From Microcoleus sp. CAWBG506 (lineage in GTDB: Bacteria; Cyanobacteriota; Cyanobacteriia; Cyanobacteriales; Microcoleaceae): 58,357 nt of DNA. This document shows positions 46,249-55,434 of this stretch, piece after piece. The stretch spans positions 83,294 through 141,650 of the forward strand of contig JAHREW010000013.1 of NCBI GenBank assembly GCA_020883125.1. Direction: 5' to 3'. How positions within the stretch are numbered: position 1 is the first letter of the stretch; every line of letters begins with the position of its first letter. The position numbers and the translations under genes were made by a program. Under the pieces are notes generated by a model. The model worked only from the letters and a program-made list of their open reading frames with translations. It made no database searches and had not been told where the DNA came from.

Positions 46249-47937
46249 CTACTTTTGGTTCAAAATCGGCTCCAATTGGCGACGAAAACTAGCCCAAGCC
46301 GTCGCCGATGCAGAGTTAGAAACAGCACCCTTTTGCATCAAAATCGTGCCGTCTTCAAAGCCAATAATGCCGTACTCTCCAGAGTTGGACATTCGATCGA
46401 TTTGAGGGACGATCGCCTGCAACTGTCCCCGTTCCGCGCGAAATGCCGCCTGATACTGTTGTAACTGCCACATATCCGCGATCGCATATTCCATCTTCAC
46501 TATCTCCCTGGCATCATTCCGCAATTCCAACATCGGAAACCTAAGAATTTCCCGACGGCTTGACAAAATCGGCACAATCGTGTTAGTCGCTGACACACTA
46601 GCATCCGCAGGAATTTGAGCCAACAGAGGGCGCACCTGAAAAACGTGTTGCCACTGTCTGAACAAAGGAACCTGCACCCAAGGAGCGATCGCATCGGGCA
46701 AAATAAACGAAAAAGTCCGATTTGGGTTAGATGTGAAGGTGAAAAATAGTGACAAAGAGATACAAAACGCCCAAAATCGGCGAAATTTTGCAGAAGAAGG
46801 GAAAGGCAACACCGCAGAAGGAAAACGCAAGATGGTTTGTTCTCCCCTTCTAATTTTATCTTCTTCCTGTTGGCGACTAGCCCACCAGAGGATCGTCCCA
46901 TAAAACAGCCCAGGCACCACAGTCATCGCATAGCGAATATTGATCGCCAATACCGACTCTCCTTTAGCTAAAAATAGCTTCAGGAGGGGGAATCCAGCGA
47001 TCGTCCAAGAAGCGGGTGCGAAAGCAGGAACCAAAGCTAAGGGCAACCACTGACCAAGCAGGTATTTGATTTTACCAAAAAACGGCGTAAATAATTGTTC
47101 AACCAACCGCCAAGGATTGCTCACCATTCCCCAAATAATATCGAGAGTCGAAGCTTCTTCTCCATCGGCATATTGACCGAAGCGTTCTATCATAAACCGC
47201 TGGGAGATATCAGCAGAAAATAAGGGCATAATCGCATTGGTCAACACAATCATGTAACCAAAACTCAGAAGGCAGACAGCCAAGCCAGTCCGAGGGTAGC
47301 GCCGACTCAAAATCAAGTAAACTCCCACCCCAAATAACACCACACCCCCATCTTCCCGCACGGCCAAAATTAAAGTTGCCAAAATCCCAAACAGCGACCA
47401 CCAGCGCTTTTCCATCGCCAGCAGCAAGGTAAAAACATAAAGCGGAATTTGGCAAACATCGTGAAAATTGCCCAAAGTCGGGCCAATTACCGCATTAGCA
47501 CAGTAATAGCTGACCACAATTGCAGCCGATAGCCGCCGCTCTAGATAGTGTCTGGCAAGAGGGTAGAGCACTAAACCAGCCGCCGTAATCAAAGTCACCT
47601 GCAACACCGTCAAAGTCACAGGAGAGGGAAACAGGGAGTAAATTGGCAGCCACAGCATCAGCGCCGGAGTGAAGTGCTGCCCTAACCGGTAGTAAAATAC
47701 TTCTGGGACCTGATTTTGGTGAACCACGTTAGTAGACAAAGCCGAAGAGAGAGAACTCTCAAACAAGCGACCGTGACTACCATTCCAAAACAGTTGATTA
47801 AAAATGCCTTGGTCGTAAGTGGCATAAAAGCTGTAGTAGCGGTGCAGCGTCAGCAATAAGCACAGCACAAAAAACCCCGCCGCCACCTTCATCACCTCAT
47901 GCAGCGACGAATTTTGCTTGCCACTCAAAAATATCAT
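46249..47937 (-). CDS. DUF2079 family membrane protein
   Basis: A 562-residue polytopic membrane protein. The first helix is MKVAAGFFVLCLLLTLHRY (about residues 16-34), followed by SFYATYDQGIFNQLFW, the Asp-containing motif typical of the family. About nine further helices reach residue 400. The last 160 residues are an extracytoplasmic domain (PADASVSATNTIVPILSSRR). The general plan resembles GT-C glycosyltransferases: an acidic motif after helix 1, many helices and a soluble C-terminal domain. A role in lipid-linked sugar transfer is therefore possible but unproven. It precedes the GT4 gene on the same strand. Confidence 0.85.
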   Translation of the reverse strand: MIFLSGKQNSSLHEVMKVAAGFFVLCLLLTLHRYYSFYATYDQGIFNQLFWNGSHGRLFESSLSSALSTNVVHQNQVPEVFYYRLGQHFTPALMLWLPIYSLFPSPVTLTVLQVTLITAAGLVLYPLARHYLERRLSAAIVVSYYCANAVIGPTLGNFHDVCQIPLYVFTLLLAMEKRWWSLFGILATLILAVREDGGVVLFGVGVYLILSRRYPRTGLAVCLLSFGYMIVLTNAIMPLFSADISQRFMIERFGQYADGEEASTLDIIWGMVSNPWRLVEQLFTPFFGKIKYLLGQWLPLALVPAFAPASWTIAGFPLLKLFLAKGESVLAINIRYAMTVVPGLFYGTILWWASRQQEEDKIRRGEQTILRFPSAVLPFPSSAKFRRFWAFCISLSLFFTFTSNPNRTFSFILPDAIAPWVQVPLFRQWQHVFQVRPLLAQIPADASVSATNTIVPILSSRREILRFPMLELRNDAREIVKMEYAIADMWQLQQYQAAFRAERGQLQAIVPQIDRMSNSGEYGIIGFEDGTILMQKGAVSNSASATAWASFRRQLEPILNQK

Positions 47938-48025
47938 CCATCCGCCCTCATCAAATTATCGGAGATTAGCATAAATCTAAAGGAGGTATTAAATTAAAGT
48001 AGAAGTGAAATAACTCGGCTCGGCA

Positions 48026-49264
48026 ATGGTCAATTATTTTCACCCGATTAAAAAAATCCATAGCGTTCCTCCGACCATCGGCACAAGTGACACAGACTCT
48101 TCTCGTGAACAGTCTGCCACTTCCGAATCGGTGCTACAGCTTCTGCTGTTCGTAGACAAGCGTCCATCTTCCAAGGAACAAACCAGACACATCCGCAAAT
48201 CCCTAACAGATTTGAAGGCCGAGTGGGACTTTGAACTTCAAATCATCGACGTCGGGGAACAGCCTGATTTGGCGGAACACTTTAAACTCCTAGCCACTCC
48301 TTCCCTGCTCAAAATCCATCCCGCTCCACGACAAACCCTCACCGGCAGCAATTTGAGCGCCCAATTGGAACACTGGTGGCCCCGTTGGTTGTTGTCTGTA
48401 GAAGAATACACCGATCAACAACAGTCTCCGACATCTCCGGCTGACACTGGGGCAGAGCCAAAACCGATTTATTCGGTTGCTTGCGCCGTGGAACTGGTGC
48501 AACTTTCTGATGAAGTTTTTCGCCTCAAACAGGAAACAGAACACCTGCAAGAACAGTTGCAGTTGAAAGACCGCATTATTGCCATGCTCGCCCACGATCT
48601 CCGCAATCCTTTGACGGCTGCTTCTTTGGCTTTGGAAACTTTGGAGTCACATCAGAAGGTGAAAAAGGGGGAAACATCACGTTTGACACCCACTCTGGCG
48701 AATCATTTGATGAAACAAGCTCGGCGGCAAATTCGGATTGTCGATCGCATGATTACAGATATCCTGCAAGCAGCTAGGGGTACAAACGCCCAACTGCACA
48801 TGGCACCAAAAAAAATCGAACTGGGGAAAATTTGTCAAGATGTACTGCTTCAGTTTCAAGACAAATTTCAAGCTAAAAGTCTCAACTTGGAGACAGACAT
48901 TCCCCCAGATTTGCCCTTGGTTTATGCCGATCCCGATCGCATCAAACAAGTGATAGCCAACCTCCTCGACAACGCCAGCAAGTATACCCCAGAGCAAGGA
49001 ACTGTGACTATTTCCATGCTCCACCGCACTGCTTACAAAGTCCAAGTCAGCATTGGTAACAGCGGGCCGGGAATTCCTGAAGAAAATTGCGAAAGCATTT
49101 TTGAAGACAGCTTCCGCTTGCAGCGAGACAAATCACAAGACGGTTATGGGATTGGACTGTCTCTTTGTCAGGGCATCATCCGCGCCCACTACGGTCAAAT
49201 TTGGGTAGATTCAGTCCCCGACAAAGGCAGTTGTTTTCACTTTACTTTGCCCGTTCAAAAATAA
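48026..49264 (+). CDS. sasA: Adaptive-response histidine kinase SasA
   Basis: A 412-residue circadian output kinase. Residues about 35-125 are the KaiB-like thioredoxin-fold sensor ([46 protein letters not shown]) that binds KaiC. A coiled coil at about 158-185 leads into the DHp domain, with phospho-accepting His190 in [15 protein letters not shown]. The catalytic domain has [14 protein letters not shown] (N-box), [11 protein letters not shown] (G1) and [14 protein letters not shown] (G2). It phosphorylates RpaA, which sets clock-driven transcription. Compared with other SasA proteins the N-terminus is about 20 residues longer. Kai genes are not in the window. The gene is divergent from the DUF2079 gene, with 88 bases between the starts. 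Confidence 0.95.
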   Translation: MVNYFHPIKKIHSVPPTIGTSDTDSSREQSATSESVLQLLLFVDKRPSSKEQTRHIRKSLTDLKAEWDFELQIIDVGEQPDLAEHFKLLATPSLLKIHPAPRQTLTGSNLSAQLEHWWPRWLLSVEEYTDQQQSPTSPADTGAEPKPIYSVACAVELVQLSDEVFRLKQETEHLQEQLQLKDRIIAMLAHDLRNPLTAASLALETLESHQKVKKGETSRLTPTLANHLMKQARRQIRIVDRMITDILQAARGTNAQLHMAPKKIELGKICQDVLLQFQDKFQAKSLNLETDIPPDLPLVYADPDRIKQVIANLLDNASKYTPEQGTVTISMLHRTAYKVQVSIGNSGPGIPEENCESIFEDSFRLQRDKSQDGYGIGLSLCQGIIRAHYGQIWVDSVPDKGSCFHFTLPVQK

Positions 49265-49288
49265 AAGTTAGTTAACAGTTATTAGTTA

Positions 49289-49705
49289 TCAGTTAACACC
49301 ATAATTTTTACGCAGAACAGCAATAATTTGTTCGTTGGCTTTGGGGAAAGTAAATTGGTCAATCTCCTCTAGTGTCACCCAGCGAATTTCATCACATTCG
49401 AGGGTTTGCGGTTCACCGCTGAGGTAGCGGCAGTTGTGTACGCAAAGCGTCACTGTAAAATTAGTGTAGTCGTGTTCGATCGTCATCAAGCTCGCACCAA
49501 CTGCGATGACGATCCCCAACTCCTCCATAATTTCCCGTTCAATACAAGCTTCCATGGTTTCCCCAGGCTCTATTTTACCGCCGGGAAACTCCCAAAAACC
49601 GCCGTGTAGTCCTTGTGGGCGTCTTTTGTCAATCAAAATTTTTCCTTGTTCGTTCCAGATGACAGCAACGCCGATGACTTTGTGAGGTAAAGAAGAAAGA
49701 GACAT
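49289..49705 (-). CDS. mutT: 8-oxo-dGTP diphosphatase MutT
   Basis: A 138-residue Nudix hydrolase that removes oxidised dGTP from the nucleotide pool. The Nudix box GKIEPGETMEACIEREIMEE (about residues 43-62) is complete, with the metal-binding Glu residues. IGVAVIWNEQGKILIDKRRP precedes it and GFWEFPGG leads into it, as in MutT. Convergent to sasA, with only 24 bases between the stop codons. Cytosolic. Other Nudix substrates cannot be excluded. Confidence 0.88.
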   Translation of the reverse strand: MSLSSLPHKVIGVAVIWNEQGKILIDKRRPQGLHGGFWEFPGGKIEPGETMEACIEREIMEELGIVIAVGASLMTIEHDYTNFTVTLCVHNCRYLSGEPQTLECDEIRWVTLEEIDQFTFPKANEQIIAVLRKNYGVN

Positions 49706-49711
49706 ATTAAT

Positions 49712-49946
49712 TTAATGGTTATTGGTTAATGGTTATTAGTTATTGGTTATTAGTTATTAGTTATTGGTTATTAGTTATTAGTTATTGGTTATTGGTTATT
49801 AGTTATGGTTATTGGTTATTGGTTATGGGTTATGGGTTATGGGTTATGGGTTATGGATTATTCATCCTTCCCGTAACAACAACTAACAACTAACAACTAA
49901 CAACTAACAACTAACAACTAACAACTAACAACTAACAACTAACAAC
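49712..49946. repeat. TTATTGGTTATTAGT and AACTAAC tandem arrays
   Basis: The left half (49712-49858) is an array of 7-base units such as TTATTGG, TTATTAG and TTATGGG. The right half (about 49878-49946) is about ten copies of AACTAAC, all A-rich on this strand. The halves are partly complementary and could fold onto one another. It fills the spacer between the mutT start and the DUF760 terminator, so the mutT promoter must lie within or be made by the array. Confidence 0.85.
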
Positions 49947-49947
49947 A

Positions 49948-49971
49948 GCCCCCCATCTGGTGATGGGGGGC
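49948..49971 (-). terminator. Hairpin after DUF760 gene
   Basis: GCCCCCCAT pairs with ATGGGGGGC around a 6-base loop (CTGGTG), 30 bases after the DUF760 stop. The following sequence on the minus strand is TGTTGTTAGTTG, moderately T-rich. Confidence 0.65.
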
Positions 49972-50002
49972 TTGAGTATTCGACTATTTAACTGTTAACA
50001 AT

Positions 50003-50344
50003 TTAATCATCAGAACCGTTTATTTCACTAGCTTGCATAGACTTTTCAAAAGTCATTCGTTGTTCGGCATTCTTGAGAAAATAGCCGCTAATCATCGCCG
50101 AAGCCAACAATCTACCCAAATGCTCGCGACTGGTAGTGACTGTCACCCCGAAGTGTTCCGAAGGTAAATTACCCAATAGTCCGACAATATTTCGCTCCAT
50201 TACTTGAAAAACTTCGTGAGAATTTGGCTTAGACAACTGAGAAACGGTGTCTGGAGCCATTGACTGCACGTACTGCCACAGTAAATTAGAATTTTCTCCG
50301 TCTTCTTCAAAAAATTCTGGGGATTTGTTAGATGAATTACTCAC
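50003..50344 (-). CDS. DUF760 domain-containing protein
   Basis: A 113-residue soluble protein. The DUF760 region (about residues 20-95) reads LLWQYVQSMAPDTVSQLSK, VMERNIVGLLGNLPSEHFGV and LGRLLASAMISGYFLKNAEQ, and is mainly helical. The family is shared by cyanobacteria and plastids; plant members are chloroplast proteins of unclear role. I chose GTG at 50342-50344 as start because a strong GGAGG lies five bases before it, whereas the ATG 19 codons upstream has no ribosome binding site and adds an unconserved Ser/Thr-rich segment. Confidence 0.82.
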   Translation of the reverse strand: MSNSSNKSPEFFEEDGENSNLLWQYVQSMAPDTVSQLSKPNSHEVFQVMERNIVGLLGNLPSEHFGVTVTTSREHLGRLLASAMISGYFLKNAEQRMTFEKSMQASEINGSDD

Positions 50345-50563
50345 GAGAACCTCCGTTTCAGAGACAGTTGTTGATTTTACAGACAGCCCGGTTAATTTCA
50401 ATAACCTTATTTACTGGCTGCTTATCTTTCTTACCAAGTAATTACTAATGTAGCAGGATGGTGATAACAACGAAGTGGGCACAACCGAATTCAAGGAGAC
50501 GGTTTTTACGATGTTAGATTGGGGATGGCGAAAGTCTAAACCGATCGCCAGTCCCCAATCTAC

Positions 50564-51523
50564 CTAGCTGGCTAGATAATCGTTGATATCTTGCTTTCGT
50601 TTGCGGAGTTTAGTCAAAGCTTCCCGTTCTATTTGCCGCACTCGTTCCCGGCTGATGTTAAGCCGATCGCCTATTTTTGCCAAGGTGAGAGTTTGCCCAT
50701 CTTCCAAACCAAATCGCAAAGCCAACACTTCCCGCTGTTGGGGAGTCAATTCTGCCATCAGATGATCCAAATCCGTCCGCAGGGAAGATTGCAGAGCAAA
50801 ATCTTCCGGGGAAGTACCAGTATCTTCCAATAAATCGCCCAACTCAGTATCTTGATTATCTCCCACGCGCAAATCTAGGGAAAGTGGCAAACGAGCTCGT
50901 TCGAGATATTCCCGAATTTGCTTGGGAGTTAAATCTAACTCCTGGGACAACTCCGCAGCAGTTGCAGCCCGGCCTAGCTGTTGAGCAAGTTGGCGTTGGG
51001 CTTTTTTAATTTTGTTGAGCTTTTCGGTGATGTGAATTGGTAAGCGGATGGTGCGGCCTTTTTCGGCGATCGCCCGCGTAATCGCCTGACGAATCCACCA
51101 ATAAGCATAAGTAGAAAATCTATAACCCTTAGTCGGGTCAAATTTTTCGACTCCTCGCTGCATTCCAATAGTGCCTTCCTGAATTAGATCCAGTAAGTCT
51201 ACGTTGCGCTTGATATATTTCTTAGCAACCGACACCACCAGCCGCAGATTGGCTTCCACCATTTGCCGCTTGGCTCTTTCCCCGTGTTCGATCGTCCGCT
51301 GCAACTGTGCCTCAGACAGCCCAACTGCCTGTGCCCATTCGGCCGTCGTTGGGTCGCGGCCTAACTCTTCGGCGAGAATATATTTCTCCTGATTCAGTGC
51401 AGTCGATCGCTGTACCTGTTTCCCATAGAGTATTTCTTGCTCATGGGTCAACAGGGGAACGCGGCCAATTTCTCGCAAGTAAGCGCGAACAGAATCTGTA
51501 TCTGAGGACTTAAGAGTTTTCAT
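50564..51523 (-). CDS. sigC: Group 2 sigma-70 factor, SigC-like
   Basis: A 319-residue primary-like but non-essential sigma factor. Region 1.2 is [20 protein letters not shown] (residues about 11-30). Region 2 includes [20 protein letters not shown] and [19 protein letters not shown], which melts and recognises the -10 element. Region 3 follows ([20 protein letters not shown]). Region 4 ends with the -35 helix-turn-helix [20 protein letters not shown]. The N-terminal extension of RpoD is absent. The LTHEQEI/YGKQVQ and [20 protein letters not shown] segments fit the SigC subgroup best, but assignment within group 2 from memory is less certain than the family. A structured leader precedes it. 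Confidence 0.88.
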   Translation of the reverse strand: MKTLKSSDTDSVRAYLREIGRVPLLTHEQEILYGKQVQRSTALNQEKYILAEELGRDPTTAEWAQAVGLSEAQLQRTIEHGERAKRQMVEANLRLVVSVAKKYIKRNVDLLDLIQEGTIGMQRGVEKFDPTKGYRFSTYAYWWIRQAITRAIAEKGRTIRLPIHITEKLNKIKKAQRQLAQQLGRAATAAELSQELDLTPKQIREYLERARLPLSLDLRVGDNQDTELGDLLEDTGTSPEDFALQSSLRTDLDHLMAELTPQQREVLALRFGLEDGQTLTLAKIGDRLNISRERVRQIEREALTKLRKRKQDINDYLAS

Positions 51524-51547
51524 GAGCTTTTCCCGCTGAGGATCAGT

Positions 51548-51638
51548 GCCTCTAAAGGTTTGCTGTGTGGCAAACCCCTAGCTTCTTCTGGTAAGGAAAG
51601 CGGGCGGGGACTTGCGCTTTCCTTGCATTTAAAGAGGC
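51548..51638 (-). promoter_or_regulatory. Putative three-way-junction leader of sigC
   Basis: In the minus-strand RNA, GCCTCT (51638-51633) can pair with AGAGGC (51553-51548) to close a junction holding two hairpins: GGAAAGCG ... CGCTTTCC and GGTTTGCCACACAGCAAACC. The structure ends 25 bases before the sigC start codon. It fits no riboswitch family that I recognise. Confidence 0.45.
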
Positions 51639-51921
51639 TTCATTTTATGGTAGCTAGCTGCTACTCCCTGTCGCCCCCGTCTCAGGTTGGGTTTTGCTTG
51701 GGGGGTTAACAATGCTACTTATGTTAAGAATCTTAACATTTCTGAGAGTGGTTGGCTATATTTCTTTACATTTATTTTCTATGAGCATGAGTTGCAATGC
51801 TAGGAGAGTATCCGCTTTCCTAGCGGAAAAATTGCATCAAAGTGTACAAAATGGCAGAATTTGTGGACTGATGACGGTTGAGAGTGGACTGTGGGGGGTT
51901 GACAGTTGACAAATCACAAAG

Positions 51922-52062
51922 ATAGCAACCGCCAAGGCGATTAAGGCAGTAGGGGATCTGGCATTCGGGCGGAAAATCCTTGAGTAAAACCCATAAATTA
52001 TCTGCCCGAATGCCAGATCCCTTACCCCAAAGTTATGCCTTAACCACCAAGGCGGTTGCTAT
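51922..52062. mobile_element. MITE-like element, family B, copy 2
   Basis: Ends ATAGCAACCGCCAAGGCGAT and ACCACCAAGGCGGTTGCTAT are inverted repeats and match the element at 37621-37747. The inner palindrome is different: GGATCTGGCATTCGGGC and GCCCGAATGCCAGATCC. It lies between the sigC leader and the TrmH-family gene. Confidence 0.8.
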
Positions 52063-52131
52063 AACCAACAACCAACCACCCTTCGACGAAGCTGAGCCAA
52101 CAACCAACAACCAACAACCAACAACCAATCA

Positions 52132-52908
52132 CTAATAACTTCTTTGTCTTTGAGCTTCGTACAAAATCAGGGCGCTGGCGATCGACACATTCAAGGATTC
52201 TACGCCCCGACTCAAAGGAATTTGGATTTGTCGATCGGCCAAATTCCTCAATTGGCCCGACAAACCAGAGCCTTCATTGCCCAAAACGATCAGAGTCGGC
52301 AATCGCAAATCTACTTCCCAATAAGTTAAAGTCGCATCAGGGACTGTGGCTAAAATTTGCATCCCTCGATTTTTCGATCGAGAAACTTCCGCCATTAAAT
52401 CGGGACTAACTGTCATGGGTAGTTTAAACCAGGCTCCTGCGGAAGCTCGCAGCACCTTTGGATGATCCAGATCCGCACTATCTGCACTCAGCAACAAACC
52501 GTCGGCATTAGCAGCCGCAGCCGTGCGGACGATCGCCCCCAAGTTACCAGGATCTTGAATGGTTTCTAAAGCTATCCCCAAAGTGGAGAATTCTGCTGGT
52601 GGAGTAGCGGTGCGACGTGCGGTGGCGACAATACCATCGGGTTGGACTGTAGTGGCGATCGACTCCAACACCTTCATATTGACTAACTCTGCGCGATCGG
52701 CCAAACTACAAGCCTGCTCCCACAATTTCCCATGTTGCTCAACCCACTCAGGAGTGCTGCAAACCGTAGCCAGGGGGTAATTCACCCCACAAGCTTCCTC
52801 CAGCAAATGAGTCCCTTCCAGTAAAAATAATTGTTGTTCCCTGCGTCCCTTCGAGCTATGGAGCTTGCGGATTTCCTTGACTAGGGGATTTTGAATACTT
52901 GTCAGCAT
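52132..52908 (-). CDS. TrmH/SpoU family RNA 2'-O-methyltransferase
   Basis: A 258-residue SPOUT methyltransferase. The N-terminal part (NPLVKEIRKLHSSKGRREQQ, LFLLEGTHLLEEA) is the RNA-binding substrate domain. The C-terminal knotted fold carries the three SpoU motifs: ETIQDPGNLGAIVRTAAAAN (about residues 115-134), LIVLGNEGSGLS (about 209-220) and IPLSRGVESLNVSIASALIL (about 231-250). It methylates the 2'-OH of a ribose in rRNA or tRNA with SAM; which nucleotide is not evident. Cytosolic, with tRNA-Leu immediately upstream on the same strand (74 bases). Confidence 0.9.
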   Translation of the reverse strand: MLTSIQNPLVKEIRKLHSSKGRREQQLFLLEGTHLLEEACGVNYPLATVCSTPEWVEQHGKLWEQACSLADRAELVNMKVLESIATTVQPDGIVATARRTATPPAEFSTLGIALETIQDPGNLGAIVRTAAAANADGLLLSADSADLDHPKVLRASAGAWFKLPMTVSPDLMAEVSRSKNRGMQILATVPDATLTYWEVDLRLPTLIVLGNEGSGLSGQLRNLADRQIQIPLSRGVESLNVSIASALILYEAQRQRSY

Positions 52909-52981
52909 TGTTTAATTTAGCAGAGTGGATGGGGTTATTGCCTGCCTCGGCATCGCCCCAAACTACTGCCTGCCTTGAGAA

Positions 52982-53063
52982 TGCGGAACCCGGGACTTGA
53001 ACCCGGAAGGCTTGCACCACATGAACCTGAATCATGCGCGTCTACCAATTCCGCCAGTTCCGC
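52982..53063 (-). tRNA. tRNA-Leu (anticodon CAG)
   Basis: An 82-base class II tRNA. Acceptor stem GCGGAAC/GTTCCGC with discriminator A, D arm with GGCGGAATTGGTAGACGCG, anticodon stem CATGA/TCATG with loop TTCAGGT (anticodon CAG), a long variable arm, and T arm CCGGGTTCAAGTCCCGG. CCA is not encoded. Confidence 0.95.
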
Positions 53064-53341
53064 ATCAACCACGATTTACTAATTTATGGTATATGCGTCA
53101 CTTTGTCAAGTGTTTAGAGGAAAATTATTTTTTGGTGTCTAGGTCGTGAGCATAGGTACTAGCTCAAACACTTGACCCATCATTCTCCACCACCGTACTG
53201 AAATTTGTAATAATACATACTTAACAATAATATACTTATGTCTCTAATAAAATGACATAACTCAGTTCGCTAAAAAGCTTTGTTAACTTAGGGTTATGGT
53301 GAAGTCAGTCAGGACAATAGAGCAAAACCTCTAATAAAGCA

Positions 53342-55060
53342 ATGGATTTTGAAGAAACCCTCAAACTTATGGATATAGTGGTTTTTGCGGAAACCGAAAG
53401 ACACCTCAGCGACCCGGAAGTAACGATTCTGCGCGGGGCCTGTCTGGGGATGACCTACGAGCAAATGGCTGAAAATTCTCAATATAAGATGAATTACCTG
53501 ATGCGAGATGTCGGGCCCAAGTTCTGGAAATTGCTTTCGGAAATTTTTCGAGAAGAAGTCAGCAAAACCAATTTCCGTGCGGCTTTGGGGCGACATTTAC
53601 GATCGCCCTTCGTCAAACTACCACCCCAGATGATGTCACCTCCAGCACAACTGCTGTCTGACTCTCGATCGATGTCTGGGGGAATTCCTCAGAGTACCCT
53701 GGTTGATTGGGGTGAAGCTCCAGATATTCCCGTTTTTTGCGGCCGCACTAAAGAGTTCAACTCCCTGGCGACGTGGATTGTCGCAGAACAATGTCGGTTG
53801 GTAGTTTTGAGTGGAGTCGGCGGGATTGGGAAGACGACTCTCTCGGTAAAGTTAGCCCAACAAATTCAGGGAAAATTTGATTTAGTGATTTGGCGATCGC
53901 TCCGTCAAGCACCAACCATCGCCAATTTCTTAACTTACTTGATGCAAAATTTCGAGCGATCGCCCCAAATTAACTTACCCGTTGATGTAGATCAAAGAAT
54001 CTCCCAACTCATAGAAAAGTTGCGAGAGTTCCGATGTCTGATGGTGTTTGATGGGTGGGAAACAATCTTAGAACCGACTAAGTTAGCCGGACATTATCGA
54101 GAAGGCTATGAGAAGTATGGGGAATTAATCCAAAGAATTGCAGAACAACAGCATCAAAGCTGCTTAGTCGTCGTCACGCGGGAAGTACCGGAGGCGATCG
54201 ATCTGCTCGTGGGCGATCGTTCGCCGGTGCGAGCTTTAAAACTGCCTGGTTTGAACGAGATAGAAGCACGAGAACTGTTTAAAGCTCAAGGCTTATCTGA
54301 TGAGAACAAATGGACAGAACTCATTAAGATATATCAAGGAAATCCCTTGGAGTTAAAACTTGTAGCTCCCGCCATTCGGGAATTGTTTAACGGTAAAGTT
54401 TCCGACTTTCTCAAACGCCAAACTTTTGTATTTGGAGGAATCAAGGCTTTATTAAACGACCAGTTTGAACGATTGGAAGATTTAGAAAAAGCAATTCTGT
54501 ATTGGTTGGCGATCCAAGCTTCCCCGGTTTCTTTAGAACAGTTAGTGGAATATCTGTTATTCCCGGTAAGTAGGTCGGAAATTTTAGAATCCCTATCTTC
54601 CCTGTTGCGCCGGGAGTTGATTGATAAAAATGCCGGCAAAGGTCAAACTGAGTTTGTGCTGCACCAAGTCTTAATGCAGTACGTCACGGAGCAATTGACA
54701 ACTAAGGCTTGCAGGGAAATTTTGGGGATGCTCAAAACTCAAAAACCAGATGGAAATAAAATTGAAATACTCAAAAGTCATCTGGTGTTTAAAAATCCGC
54801 AGCTAAATCCAAATAGCAAAGCTGCTAGGGAAGAAGACTCGATTGCTATTACTCTCAAAGAGCATTTGACCAAGTTGTTTAAAACTAATAGCAAAGCTTA
54901 CGATCAGTTAAATAAAGTTTATTCTACGATCCAAAATCAGGATTGGCTAGAAAGAGGATACACTGAAGAGAATTTCCAAAATTTGCTAGCAGTGATGCAA
55001 CCAGAGGAAAAAAATCTCGCAGCGGGCGATCGCAAACAAGAGGAAAACTTACCTGTGTAA
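53342..55060 (+). CDS. STAND NTPase: vMAP-type HTH and NB-ARC
   Basis: A 572-residue signal-transduction ATPase. Residues about 1-88 are a helical domain resembling the DNA-binding-like N-terminus (VMAP-M9 type) that precedes NB-ARC in many cyanobacterial proteins: HLSDPEVTILRGACLGMTYE, then FRAALGRHLR. The NB-ARC domain follows, with P-loop GVGGIGKTT (158-166), Walker B CLMVFDGWE (232-240, Asp237), the sensor TREVPEAI, and the winged-helix part LYWLAIQASPVSLEQLVEYL. NB-ARC proteins of this sort often end in WD40 or TPR repeats. Here the last 110 residues are a short helical tail with no repeat, so either the ligand-sensing part is lost or another protein supplies it. The next gene is a kinase on the same strand. 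Confidence 0.85.
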   Translation: MDFEETLKLMDIVVFAETERHLSDPEVTILRGACLGMTYEQMAENSQYKMNYLMRDVGPKFWKLLSEIFREEVSKTNFRAALGRHLRSPFVKLPPQMMSPPAQLLSDSRSMSGGIPQSTLVDWGEAPDIPVFCGRTKEFNSLATWIVAEQCRLVVLSGVGGIGKTTLSVKLAQQIQGKFDLVIWRSLRQAPTIANFLTYLMQNFERSPQINLPVDVDQRISQLIEKLREFRCLMVFDGWETILEPTKLAGHYREGYEKYGELIQRIAEQQHQSCLVVVTREVPEAIDLLVGDRSPVRALKLPGLNEIEARELFKAQGLSDENKWTELIKIYQGNPLELKLVAPAIRELFNGKVSDFLKRQTFVFGGIKALLNDQFERLEDLEKAILYWLAIQASPVSLEQLVEYLLFPVSRSEILESLSSLLRRELIDKNAGKGQTEFVLHQVLMQYVTEQLTTKACREILGMLKTQKPDGNKIEILKSHLVFKNPQLNPNSKAAREEDSIAITLKEHLTKLFKTNSKAYDQLNKVYSTIQNQDWLERGYTEENFQNLLAVMQPEEKNLAAGDRKQEENLPV

Positions 55061-55162
55061 TACCAATTTCATAAAGTAGCGCTACATATCTACCCCCCCA
55101 ACCCCCCCTTACTAAGGGGGGGCTTTGAACTACATCTGTAAGAACTTTATGAAAATGGTATA
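55059..55162. mobile_element. MITE-like element, family C, copy 1
   Basis: Outer inverted repeats AATACCAATTTCATAAAGT and ACTTTATGAAAATGGTATAA enclose a CCCCCCCAACCCCCCC / GGGGGGG module. It overlaps the last bases of the STAND gene stop codon. A second copy lies at 55285-55390. Confidence 0.7.
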
Positions 55163-55284
55163 ATATAGCCTTTCTCAGTTAGGTGGGTAATGGGTAATGG
55201 TTGCAAACTACAAACTGCTAAAAATGAGTTGTAAATTAATGACCAATTACCAATTACCCATTACCTAAGATTTAGGCAGTGTCT

Positions 55285-55390
55285 AATACCAATTTTAAAA
55301 AAGAATGCAACAGTAGTCTTCTCCCTCCCCTTTGTAAGGGGGGGTTAGGGGGGGTCAAAGATTGTTGCAGGATTTTAGAGAAATGGTATA
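55285..55390. mobile_element. MITE-like element, family C, copy 2
   Basis: Ends AATACCAATTTTAAAAAAG and TTTTAGAGAAATGGTATAA form an outer inverted repeat around CTCCCTCCCCTTTGT / AAGGGGGGGTTAGGGGGGG, with ATGCAACAGT and TTGTTGCAGG as a second paired layer. It occupies the spacer between the STAND ATPase and the kinase, only 45 bases before the kinase start. ATTACCCATTACC simple repeat lies between the two copies. Confidence 0.7.
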
Positions 55391-55434
55391 AGTCTTAGTT
55401 TAGTTATTTTAACCAAATTCATGATGAGGCAAAA

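Noticed and set aside
49712..49946. CRISPR array
   Set aside because: The units are only 7 bases long, contiguous, and without unique spacers. No cas gene is present in the window.
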